A DNA stretch of 64,000 nt from NCBI GenBank assembly GCA_002470465.1, contig DKMD01000013.1, forward strand, positions 62,001 through 126,000, written 5' to 3'. The position numbers and the translations under genes are program-made. Origin of the DNA: Pluralibacter sp. UBA7423. Lineage in GTDB: Bacteria > Pseudomonadota > Gammaproteobacteria > Enterobacterales > Enterobacteriaceae. The notes beneath the pieces are model-generated. The model saw nothing but the letters and a program-made list of their open reading frames with translations. It was not told the origin of the DNA and searched no databases. Shown here piece after piece: positions 34,417 through 41,974 of this stretch (positions within the stretch are counted from its first letter, which is position 1; each line of letters opens with the position of its first letter).

Positions 34417-35267
34417 CGCTGTTTACCACTCTGTTGGTACTGATTGCCGAACGTCTGTTCAAGCTGGGTGAGCACTGGCAGCTCGATCACCGTCTGGAGG
34501 TGCTGTTCCGTCGCGTCAAAACGTATTCTTTTGTGGTGACGCTGCTGATGACCGCTGTTGCAATGGCGATCGTCTGGCTGCTGCTGAGTGGTCTGCAGGG
34601 CGCACTGTTTAACGTGCCAGTGCTGGTGGTGTGGATCCTGCTCGGCGTGCTGTGTATCGGTGCCGGGAAAGTGCGGATGCATTATCACGCCTATCTTAAA
34701 GCCGCATCACGAGATGATGCCCATGCACGAGACGCAATGGCGAGCGAGCTGACGTTGATTCACGGCGTGCCGCCGGGCTGTGATGAACGCGAGTATCTGC
34801 GTGAGCTGCAAAACGCGCTGCTGTGGATTAACTACCGTTTTTATCTCGCGCCGCTGTTCTGGTTTGTGGTTGGCGGGCCGATGGGGCCGGTCACGCTGAT
34901 GGGCTACGCTTTCCTGCGAGCCTGGCAAAGCTGGCTGGCGCGCTATCAGACGCCGCGCGATCGCCAGCAGTCGGGCGTGGATGCCATTCTTCACGTTCTG
35001 GATTGGCTGCCGGTCCGCCTGGTCGGCGTGGTGTATGCGTTGATTGGTCACGGCGAGAAAGCGCTTCCGGCGTGGTTTGCCTCGCTCGGCGATCGTCACT
35101 CCTCTCAGTATCAGGTGCTGACCCAGCTGGCGCAGTTCTCGCTGGCCCGTGAGCCACATGTCGATAAGGTTGAAACGCCAAAGGCGGCGGTGTCGATGGC
35201 GAAGAAGGCCTCTTACGTCACCGTTGTTATCATGGCGCTGCTGACGATTTACGGGGCGCTGGTTTGA
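34413..35267 (+). CDS. ampE: AmpE, inner-membrane protein
   Basis: Membrane protein of 284 residues (E. coli length) cotranscribed with ampD. Four hydrophobic segments are seen, at about 43-65, 67-90, 145-170 and 263-284, with a long cytoplasmic or periplasmic middle. Its exact role is unsettled; it has been proposed as a sensory partner in beta-lactamase induction. A perfect hairpin terminator follows directly. Confidence 0.95.
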   Translation: MTLFTTLLVLIAERLFKLGEHWQLDHRLEVLFRRVKTYSFVVTLLMTAVAMAIVWLLLSGLQGALFNVPVLVVWILLGVLCIGAGKVRMHYHAYLKAASRDDAHARDAMASELTLIHGVPPGCDEREYLRELQNALLWINYRFYLAPLFWFVVGGPMGPVTLMGYAFLRAWQSWLARYQTPRDRQQSGVDAILHVLDWLPVRLVGVVYALIGHGEKALPAWFASLGDRHSSQYQVLTQLAQFSLAREPHVDKVETPKAAVSMAKKASYVTVVIMALLTIYGALV

Positions 35268-35300
35268 TTTGCAGGCCGCCTGGTGCGGCCTGCAAACTTT
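35268..35300. terminator. Terminator between ampE and the EIIBC gene
   Basis: Perfect 12-bp stem TTTGCAGGCCGC/GCGGCCTGCAAA (35268-35279 with 35285-35296), then CTTTT on the plus strand. It lies between two converging genes and probably serves ampE. Confidence 0.75.
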
Positions 35301-35316
35301 TCACCACGACGGCTAA

Positions 35317-36684
35317 TCAGCGCAGGTCGGTAGCGGGCACCAGCACGCGGCTTTTGCCATAAAGGATGGTCAGGATTGCCGGAACGCTAAAGGCGACGAC
35401 AATCGCAATCACCTCATAGATGGCTTTCGAATCGGGGCCGCTGAACAGCCCCAGTTCAAAGACGTTCAGTACCGGCAGGAAGCTGTAGGTTTTCACCCGC
35501 AGGAACCCGGTGATCGCCCCGCCAAGTGCAGCCCCGATGCAGCCGAAAATAAACAGCATGCGGTACTTCAGGTTCACGCCGTACAGCGCCGGTTCGGTGA
35601 TGCCGAAGAACGCGGAAACGGATGCGGAAATCGCGAGCTGTTTGTCCTTCAGGTTACGGGCGATAAAGATAGCCCCGAACGCCGCTCCGAACTGGCCCAT
35701 CACCGCCGACATAAACATCGCCATCACCGTGTCGTAGCCGTTCACCTGCATGTTGATGAGCGCAATCGGGATGATGCCCCAGTGCACGCCGAACACCACG
35801 AACAGCTGTCCAATCCCTGCCAGCAGCGCACCGGAAAGCACCGGACTCAGGTTGTATAGCCAGGTGTAGCCGTTGGCGATGCCGATCCCCACGTAATCGG
35901 CAATCGGACCAATCACGGTAAAGACCACAAACCCGCATACCAGCAGCGACAGGCAAGGCACAAACACCAGCGCCGCCACTTCCGGGATCATCTTCTTAAA
36001 CCAGCGTTCGACGTAGCTCAGGAACCAGACGGCAAAAATTGCCGGGATCACCGCGCCACCATAAATTTTCAGCGGAAAGGTCAGGTGGAAAATCTCAATG
36101 CTGTTCGGCGTGGCGGCGTCGGTCAGGGGGAAAATCATCGCCGCAGTTAACGCCAACGCGGTAAAGCGGCTTGTTTTGAACCTATCGGCAGCGGTGACGG
36201 CAATAAACAGCGGCAGCATCACGAACACGCCGCTGGAGAGCGCATTGAGTACAATAAACAGCCAGGATTTCGTCGAGATAAGCTCCATCGTTTGCAACAG
36301 CACGACAAGGCCTTTCACCACGCCTACGCCCGCCAGCACACCGATGTACGGCGTGAAGATGGCGGAAAGTGTCGCCAACAGCCGATTGAGTGGCGAGCTT
36401 TTTTGCATGGGCTGTTCAGCAGGAGCGCTATCGTTTGTCAACAACGTGCCCAGCGCCGCGAAGACTTTCTCCACTTTCGGACCAATCACTATCTGGAACT
36501 GGCTGCCGTTATTCACCAACTTGACCACTTCCGGCAGCTTATAAAGCTGCTCCTCATTAATATGGCAGTCGTCTTTCAGGTTCAGGCGCAGCCGGGTGGC
36601 ACAATGGGTGGCGTGAACCACATTTTCCTTACCGCCAACGGCGGCGAGGATCTGCTCTGCAACGGGTAAGTATGAAGTCGCCAT
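35317..36684 (-). CDS. PTS permease EIIBC, glucose-superfamily (sucrose/beta-glucoside type)
   Basis: Sugar-specific membrane permease of 455 residues. Residues 1-85 form an EIIB domain with the phosphorylated Cys28 in the HCATRLRL motif; residues from about 105 form an EIIC domain with roughly ten hydrophobic segments and the GITEPALYG signature. No EIIA domain is attached or encoded nearby, so phosphate is probably supplied by EIIA-Glc (Crr). The ATG at 36684 is chosen because AAAAGG precedes it; a codon at 36702 lacks a ribosome binding site. It is 39 bases behind the SIS gene, one operon. The substrate is not known from sequence. Confidence 0.85.
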   Translation of the reverse strand: MATSYLPVAEQILAAVGGKENVVHATHCATRLRLNLKDDCHINEEQLYKLPEVVKLVNNGSQFQIVIGPKVEKVFAALGTLLTNDSAPAEQPMQKSSPLNRLLATLSAIFTPYIGVLAGVGVVKGLVVLLQTMELISTKSWLFIVLNALSSGVFVMLPLFIAVTAADRFKTSRFTALALTAAMIFPLTDAATPNSIEIFHLTFPLKIYGGAVIPAIFAVWFLSYVERWFKKMIPEVAALVFVPCLSLLVCGFVVFTVIGPIADYVGIGIANGYTWLYNLSPVLSGALLAGIGQLFVVFGVHWGIIPIALINMQVNGYDTVMAMFMSAVMGQFGAAFGAIFIARNLKDKQLAISASVSAFFGITEPALYGVNLKYRMLFIFGCIGAALGGAITGFLRVKTYSFLPVLNVFELGLFSGPDSKAIYEVIAIVVAFSVPAILTILYGKSRVLVPATDLR

Positions 36685-36723
36685 GGTGAAGCACCTTTTC
36701 ATTCAGAGGGTACGGTCGGCTAA

Positions 36724-37794
36724 TCAGGCGTAGTCGCCAGGTTTCGTTTTGCTTTTTACCGCCACGCCGAAATCCGTGAAGATGCGCTGCGGCAGGTTGT
36801 TGCCTTTCCCTTCGGCGATGTGATGCGCGAGGATCTGGAACGGAATAATCATCAGCAGCGGCAATACGTTTTCCGGTGAGTCAACGTTTAGCGCCAGCGT
36901 ATGCGGGTCTTCACTCTGCCCAGGCGTGAGCGTGTAAACGTACTGCGTGTGTCGCTTCTCGTATTCCCGTAATAGCCTCAGGCGTTCCTGCGCTACGCTC
37001 GGCACGTCGAGGAAAAACAGACGGTGCTGCGGGTTAATTTCGAAATACGGGCCGTGCATAAAGACTTCCATTTCAATTCCCTGAGAAGGCACGCGCACGG
37101 TTTCGGTGAATTTGGTCGCCATCTCCATGCACACGCCAACGGCCGGGCCGTAACCGATGCAGGTGAAGCGCGGGGAGGAAACAAGATCGTCTTCCCAGCG
37201 AGAGAAGAACGATTCGGTGGTATCGATAATGGACGGAATGGCCTGCACCGCTTCGCGCAGGATGGCCAGTTCTCTTCCTTCGCGGGCATCGTCGATCGCA
37301 CCTGCTGCATGCGCATGGCGCAGGCCCATCAGCATCAGAGTCAGAATGGTGGCGACGTAGCCTTTAGTGACGTAGCCCACGCGCTCTTCACCGATATCCA
37401 ACTGTACGAAGGTATCCGCTGTTTTCGCCAGTTCGCTCTGCGGCTTGCTGGTCAGACCGACGGTTTTTACCGGGAACTGTTTTTTCAGCTGCGCCAGCGC
37501 GTGGAGGGTTGAGGTGCTTTCGCCGCTCTGGGAAACGGCAATCACCGTGCGGATTGCCGGGTTGTGCTTCTCAAAATGCTGGTAGTGGAACGGCTCGGCA
37601 ATGGTAACGCGCACCTCTGACAGGCTCTCAATGTAGTACTTCGCGCTGACGGCAGCGTTGACGCTTGAGCCGGTAGCCAACAGCAGCCATTCGCTTTCGT
37701 CTTCGATAGCCGGAATGGACGCCGGGTAGTTATCCAGGATGGCCGCAAGCGTCGCGTGCTCTTCGTGGATGTAAGTCATCATGGTCGGTTTCAT
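36724..37794 (-). CDS. Double-SIS domain sugar-phosphate isomerase/deglycase
   Basis: Cytoplasmic protein of 356 residues with two SIS domains, about 30-165 and 200-340. The first has the phosphosugar loop SQSGES near residue 88; the second has a catalytic-type EMEVFMHGP segment like that of FrlB-type deglycases and the isomerase half of GlmS (ELKHGP). The glutaminase half of GlmS is absent. Such enzymes act on amino sugar or glycated amine 6-phosphates. With the PTS permease it suggests uptake and cleavage or isomerisation of a phosphorylated amino-sugar or Amadori-type compound. The ATG at 37794 follows GAGGG. The single-SIS etherase MurQ is excluded by architecture. Confidence 0.8.
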   Translation of the reverse strand: MKPTMMTYIHEEHATLAAILDNYPASIPAIEDESEWLLLATGSSVNAAVSAKYYIESLSEVRVTIAEPFHYQHFEKHNPAIRTVIAVSQSGESTSTLHALAQLKKQFPVKTVGLTSKPQSELAKTADTFVQLDIGEERVGYVTKGYVATILTLMLMGLRHAHAAGAIDDAREGRELAILREAVQAIPSIIDTTESFFSRWEDDLVSSPRFTCIGYGPAVGVCMEMATKFTETVRVPSQGIEMEVFMHGPYFEINPQHRLFFLDVPSVAQERLRLLREYEKRHTQYVYTLTPGQSEDPHTLALNVDSPENVLPLLMIIPFQILAHHIAEGKGNNLPQRIFTDFGVAVKSKTKPGDYA

Positions 37795-37816
37795 AGTGCC
37801 CTCGCTGCTGAAAAAA

Positions 37817-37834
37817 ACTGAAAACGTTTTCAGT
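37817..37834. promoter_or_regulatory. Operator for the adjacent LacI-family regulator
   Basis: ACTGAAAACGTTTTCAGT is a perfect 18-bp palindrome with a central CG, the form expected for LacI/GalR-family operators. It abuts the -10 box of the SIS-EIIBC promoter and covers the expected transcription start. Confidence 0.85.
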
Positions 37835-37864
37835 AAAATATGATCGGGCAAATTAGTGGGTCAA
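37835..37864 (-). promoter_or_regulatory. Promoter of the SIS-EIIBC operon
   Basis: On the minus strand TTGACC (37859-37864) is followed after 18 bases by TATTTT (37835-37840). The palindromic operator begins directly downstream, so a bound repressor would block initiation. Confidence 0.65.
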
Positions 37865-37975
37865 TTTTACGTATGAGGATTTGTGATGAAGATCGGAATA
37901 TTTTGTGTGCAGAGCAGGGAAATGCCCGGCGGCGCTAACGCTTGTGCAGGCCTGTGAATGACGATGGTGAGCTGT

Positions 37976-38008
37976 TGTAGGCCGGATAAGCGCAAGCGCT
38001 ATCCGGCA
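37976..38008. repeat. REP-like palindrome
   Basis: GCCGGATAAGCGC with its mirror GCGCTATCCGGC, flanked by TAGGCCGG, is a typical enterobacterial REP/PU unit. It lies just after the LacI-type gene and may protect or delimit that transcript. Confidence 0.75.
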
Positions 38009-38014
38009 AGGCAT

Positions 38015-39055
38015 TCAGGCGGATTCGCCCGCAACTAACAGGGGAGGGATCGCCGGCGATTCCGGCAGCATGTCCTGCAACAAAGTCATCATCTGCTGGA
38101 TAACCTGCTGACCTAACACGTTATTCTGATGGTCGACGGTGGTCAGGCGCGGGACGTAATATTCGCTGCCGGGAAAACATTCGCAGCTGGCGACGGCGAT
38201 ATTTTCCGGTACGTTAATGCCGTTATCCTTCAGTGCGCGGATTGCGCCCATTGCCACACGATCGTTAATTGCTAACAGCGCCTGGGGCAGCGCCCGGCCC
38301 GATACCAGCAATTTTTTAATCGCTTCATAGCCGTGCTGGGCGTAGAAGTTAGTTTCAATCACCTGCGCGTTTTCAGCCGAAATACCAGCCTGGCGTAGCG
38401 TCTCACGGAAGGCGTTCACGCGCTGTCCTGTCATATACACGCCCGGCGAGCCGCCAATAAACGCGATGTTTCGATGACCCTTTTCCAGCAGGTATTCGGT
38501 GATCATTTTCACGCAGTTGACCTGGTCACGCTCCAGGCAAGTGTAGTCATAATGGGCGAGTTTGCGGCCCACGACTATCACCGGAAGCGTGGCGATAAGC
38601 TTTTGTAAACCATCCAGATAGCCTTCCGGAATCTTCAGGTAGTCGATGTTGCCGCCGAGGATGATCACCCCATCGAGCTGGCTGTCGATGATGGTGCTGA
38701 ATATCTGATCTTCGGCAATCACCAGGCTCGATTCGCTGCGCTTATTGGCCGACTGTGTATCGAACAGCACGATTTTGTACCCGGCCTGCTGGCAGGCTTT
38801 TTCGATTTGTTCAACCAGGGTGGCGAAGTAGGGGCTGGTGATGTCGGATACGACGACGGCAAGCGTCATGCTTTTGCGGGAAATCATGCTGCGGGCCATC
38901 AGGTTCGGGCTGAAGTGATGCTCGTCGATCACTTTCTGCACTTTCTCCCGGGTTTTATCCGAGACCCAGCTGTTGTTGTTCAGTACCCGTGAAACAGTCG
39001 CGATGGAGACGTTAGCCAGTTCAGCAATGTCTTTGATCGTCAGGGGCTTTTTCAT
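38015..39055 (-). CDS. LacI-family transcriptional regulator of the PTS/SIS operon
   Basis: Regulator of 346 residues. Residues 5-26 form the helix-turn-helix (IKDIAELANVSIATVSRVL), followed by the hinge helix (SPNLMARSMISRKS) and a periplasmic-binding-protein-like effector domain from about 62. It lies upstream of and parallel to the SIS-EIIBC operon with the palindromic operator in the 220-base gap, so local repression relieved by the imported phosphosugar is the simple model. It differs from Cra and from the common sucrose or raffinose repressors by context; its effector is unknown. Confidence 0.85.
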   Translation of the reverse strand: MKKPLTIKDIAELANVSIATVSRVLNNNSWVSDKTREKVQKVIDEHHFSPNLMARSMISRKSMTLAVVVSDITSPYFATLVEQIEKACQQAGYKIVLFDTQSANKRSESSLVIAEDQIFSTIIDSQLDGVIILGGNIDYLKIPEGYLDGLQKLIATLPVIVVGRKLAHYDYTCLERDQVNCVKMITEYLLEKGHRNIAFIGGSPGVYMTGQRVNAFRETLRQAGISAENAQVIETNFYAQHGYEAIKKLLVSGRALPQALLAINDRVAMGAIRALKDNGINVPENIAVASCECFPGSEYYVPRLTTVDHQNNVLGQQVIQQMMTLLQDMLPESPAIPPLLVAGESA

Positions 39056-39123
39056 CGGTCACAAGGGTCCTTTTGATGGCTGCAACCCTCGGATGGTACA
39101 TCACTTTTGCTGGGGGAGAAACG

Positions 39124-39149
39124 CTCTGTACCCGCAAAGGGGTACAGAG
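39124..39149 (-). terminator. Terminator after aroP
   Basis: Perfect 10-bp stem CTCTGTACCC/GGGTACAGAG with loop GCAAAG, extended by ACG/CGT past a bulge; on the minus strand GTTTCT follows. It is 11 bases past the aroP stop. Confidence 0.65.
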
Positions 39150-39160
39150 GCGTAAAGAGA

Positions 39161-40528
39161 TTAAGCGCGGACGGCTTTGGACCCTCTTTGTTTGACCGCG
39201 TAGCCAATGCCGAGTACCACAATCCATGCCGGGATCAGATACACGGAAATCGCCATACCCGGGGTCATCAGCATGATCACCAGCACAGCTGCCACGGTGA
39301 ACAAGCAAATCCAGTTTCCGAGCGGATAGAACAGGGCAGGGAAGCGCGTGGTAACACCCTGCTTCTGCTTGGCCTTACGGAACTTCATATGCGCAAGGCT
39401 AATCATCGCCCAGTTGATGACCAGAGCAGACACGACCAGCGCCATCAGCAGACCGAACGCAGATTCTGGTGCCAGATAGTTGATGAGCACGCACAGAGCT
39501 GTAAATACGGCAGACACCAGAATAGTGTTCACCGGCACGCCGCGCTTGTCGACTTTAGTCAGCGCTTTCGGCGCGTTGCCCTGCTGCGCCAGGCCGAACA
39601 GCATACGGCTGTTGCAGTACACGCAGCTGTTGTACACGGAGAGCGCCGCGGTCAGGACTACGATGTTCAGTGCGTTTGCCACAAAGGTGTCACCCAGCTC
39701 GTGGAAAATCAGTACGAACGGGCTGGTGTCCGCGGTGACGCGAGTCCATGGCAGAAGGGACAGCAGTACGGCCAGCGAGCCTACATAGAAAATCAGGATG
39801 CGGTAGATAACCTGGTTGGTGGCTTTCGGGATGCTTTTCTGCGGATCGTCTGCTTCCGCAGCTGTGATACCGACCAGCTCCAGTCCACCGAAGGAGAACA
39901 TGATAATGGCCATCATCATCACCAGCCCCTGAATGCCGTGCGGCAGGAAGCCGCCCTGTTCCCAGAGGTTGCGAACCGTCGCCTGCGGGCCGCCGTGACC
40001 GCTGAACAGCAGCCAGCCGCCGAACAGGATCATCGCGACGACCGCGACCACTTTAATAATGGCGAACCAGAACTCCATCTCACCAAACACTTTGACGTTG
40101 GTCAGGTTGATGGCGTTGATGACCACGAAGAAGACGGCGGCGGAGACCCAGGTTGGGATTTCCGGGTACCAGAACTGGATATATTTGCCGACCGCAGTCA
40201 GTTCCGCCATCGCCACCAGCACGTAAAGCACCCAGTAGTTCCAGCCAGAGGCGAAACCGGCAAAGTTGCCCCAGTATTTATAGGCAAAGTGGCTGAAGGA
40301 ACCGGCCACCGGCTCTTCCACCACCATTTCGCCCAGCTGACGCATGATCAGAAAGGCCACGAAACCTGCAATGGCATAACCGAGAATGATCCCCGGCCCT
40401 GCGGATTGAATAACGGAGGCGCTGCCCAGAAACAGGCCCGTTCCGATAGCTCCACCCAGCGCAATAAGCTGAATGTGGCGGTTTTTAAGGCCGCGCTTCA
40501 GCTGTTCGCCGTGCTGTTGACCTTCCAT
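39161..40528 (-). CDS. aroP: AroP, aromatic amino acid permease
   Basis: Proton-driven importer of phenylalanine, tyrosine and tryptophan in the APC superfamily. It is 455 residues (E. coli 457) with about twelve membrane segments; the first carries the family signature GGAIGTGLFLGSA near residue 26 and the EEPVAGSFSHFA loop follows. It starts at ATGGAAGGTCAACAG behind GAGG. Its promoter contains a TyrR box over the -10 element, so repression by TyrR with aromatic amino acids is expected. Confidence 0.97.
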   Translation of the reverse strand: MEGQQHGEQLKRGLKNRHIQLIALGGAIGTGLFLGSASVIQSAGPGIILGYAIAGFVAFLIMRQLGEMVVEEPVAGSFSHFAYKYWGNFAGFASGWNYWVLYVLVAMAELTAVGKYIQFWYPEIPTWVSAAVFFVVINAINLTNVKVFGEMEFWFAIIKVVAVVAMILFGGWLLFSGHGGPQATVRNLWEQGGFLPHGIQGLVMMMAIIMFSFGGLELVGITAAEADDPQKSIPKATNQVIYRILIFYVGSLAVLLSLLPWTRVTADTSPFVLIFHELGDTFVANALNIVVLTAALSVYNSCVYCNSRMLFGLAQQGNAPKALTKVDKRGVPVNTILVSAVFTALCVLINYLAPESAFGLLMALVVSALVINWAMISLAHMKFRKAKQKQGVTTRFPALFYPLGNWICLFTVAAVLVIMLMTPGMAISVYLIPAWIVVLGIGYAVKQRGSKAVRA

Positions 40529-40599
40529 TATGAAACCTCGTGAGTGATTGTTTTTTCTACGCTTTGGTTAAGCGCGTGTCATTATGAACTTCCATATCC

Positions 40600-40617
40600 T
40601 GTACATTATATTTTACA
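40600..40617 (-). promoter_or_regulatory. TyrR box overlapping the aroP -10 box
   Basis: TGTACA-N6-TTTACA matches the TyrR consensus TGTAAA-N6-TTTACA in 11 of 12 positions. On the minus strand a perfect TATAAT (40605-40610) lies inside it, about 75 bases upstream of aroP, placing the site where TyrR would block RNA polymerase. Confidence 0.78.
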
Positions 40618-41024
40618 GAGCGGATGGCTGAAAGTTGCGTGTAAGTCTTCCGCAGCTGGAAGAATAGTGGTAAGTGCCGCCGAATGCACCTGCTTTGTGC
40701 AGGGATGCTGACGAGTTGCGTAAAAAGAAACCAAATGTAAATGCCGGATCGCGGTAACAATCCCTTTCGTATTTACCGTTTTAGCGAAATTTTATGTCTG
40801 TTCAGGCACTTTTCGTCATATTGAATCGGTTCAGGCTGCACAGCTTTTCGTTTCGCATACGTTAAAACTGCCTCTTTAGGGGTAAATGTGACATTTGTGC
40901 AAAGTTACATTTCTGAAACGTTATTTCTGTAAGGTTGTTAAAAAGTGCCGGGTTTACTGATTTCAATCAAAACCTGTATGGACAGAAGGTGAATACTTTG
41001 TTACTTTACCGTCACGAACTTTGA
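40618..41024. other. aroP-pdhR intergenic region
   Basis: About 400 bp between divergent genes with no credible ORF. AT-rich patches such as GTGACATTTGTGCAAAG near 40888-40904 could carry regulator sites for either gene (TyrR, CRP or Cra), but none is convincing enough to call. Confidence 0.4.
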
Positions 41025-41039
41025 ATTGGTAAGACCAAT
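41025..41039 (+). promoter_or_regulatory. PdhR operator of the pdh operon
   Basis: ATTGGTAAGACCAAT is an exact match to the PdhR consensus ATTGGTnnnACCAAT, 33 bases before the pdhR start. PdhR bound here would repress pdhR-aceEF-lpd until pyruvate releases it. Confidence 0.92.
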
Positions 41040-41072
41040 TGACTCCGGGTAAATGGCTTAAGACAGGGAACC

Positions 41073-41837
41073 ATGGCCTACAGCAAAATCCGCCAACCAA
41101 AATTATCCGATGTGATTGAGCAGCAGCTGGAGTTTTTGATTCTTGAGGGGACGCTGCGCCCCGGCGAAAAACTTCCACCTGAACGCGAACTGGCAAAACA
41201 GTTCGATGTTTCCCGTCCCTCACTGCGCGAGGCGATCCAACGTCTCGAAGCGAAGGGCTTACTGCTTCGTCGCCAGGGCGGCGGTACCTTTGTGCAAAGT
41301 AGCCTCTGGCAGAGCTTCAGCGATCCGCTGGTAGAATTGCTCGCCGACCACCCTGAATCCCAGTTTGATCTGCTGGAAACCCGCCACGCTCTGGAAGGGA
41401 TTGCCGCGTATTATGCCGCGTTGCGGGGGAATGATGAAGATCGCATACGCATCCGCGAACTGCATCAGGCCATTGAAATCGCTCAGCAGTCTGGCGATCT
41501 TGATGCCGAATCCAGCGCCGTCGTCCAGTATCAAATTGCCGTCACCGAAGCCGCTCATAATGTGGTCTTACTTCATCTTCTTCGCTGCATGGAACCGATG
41601 CTGGCGCAGAATGTTCGACAGAACTTTGAATTGCTGTACGCCCGACGGGAAATGCTCCCGCTGGTCAGCAGCCATCGCACCCGAGTATTCGAGGCGATAA
41701 TGGCCAGAGAGCCGGAGCAGGCGCGCGAAGCGTCGCACCGTCACCTGGCCTTCATTGAGGAAATCTTGCTGGACCGCAGCCGTGAGCAAAGTCGTCGAGA
41801 CCGCTCGCTTCGCCGCCTACAGCAACGAAAGGACTAG
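41073..41837 (+). CDS. pdhR: PdhR, pyruvate-responsive repressor of the pdh operon
   Basis: GntR/FadR-family repressor of 254 residues, the E. coli length. The N-terminal winged helix ([20 protein letters not shown], residues about 35-54) is followed by an all-helical FCD effector domain with metal-binding type His residues. It represses its own operon and respiratory genes; pyruvate is the inducer. The operator lies just upstream and aceE follows after a structured 137-base leader. Confidence 0.98.
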   Translation: MAYSKIRQPKLSDVIEQQLEFLILEGTLRPGEKLPPERELAKQFDVSRPSLREAIQRLEAKGLLLRRQGGGTFVQSSLWQSFSDPLVELLADHPESQFDLLETRHALEGIAAYYAALRGNDEDRIRIRELHQAIEIAQQSGDLDAESSAVVQYQIAVTEAAHNVVLLHLLRCMEPMLAQNVRQNFELLYARREMLPLVSSHRTRVFEAIMAREPEQAREASHRHLAFIEEILLDRSREQSRRDRSLRRLQQRKD

Positions 41838-41888
41838 CAACACCGATTTTTTTCAGCGCCAGTTTTTAGAGCGCGGCAACTAAACGCA

Positions 41889-41936
41889 GAACCTGTCTTA
41901 TTGCGCTTTTAGCCGAAAACGCAATGGGACAGGTTC
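41889..41936 (+). promoter_or_regulatory. Large stem-loop in the pdhR-aceE leader
   Basis: Seventeen bases at 41889-41905 (GAACCTGTCTTATTGCG) pair with 41920-41936 (CGCAATGGGACAGGTTC) with only two G-U pairs; the loop contains a further TTTT/AAAA helix. There is no T run, so it is not a simple terminator. It lies 38 bases before aceE and may be a processing or stability element. Confidence 0.65.
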
Positions 41937-41974
41937 CAGACAAATCAACGATTAGACAGATAAGGAATACCCCC

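Noticed and set aside
36724..37794. SIS protein as MurQ, with the EIIBC as MurP (MurNAc uptake)
   Set aside because: MurQ has a single SIS domain and a different length; this protein has two SIS domains and a FrlB/GlmS-like HGP segment.
39107..40543. A 478-codon frame on the plus strand opposite aroP
   Set aside because: aroP on the minus strand is clearly the real gene with permease motifs; the opposite frame is His/Gln/Arg-rich and has no motif.
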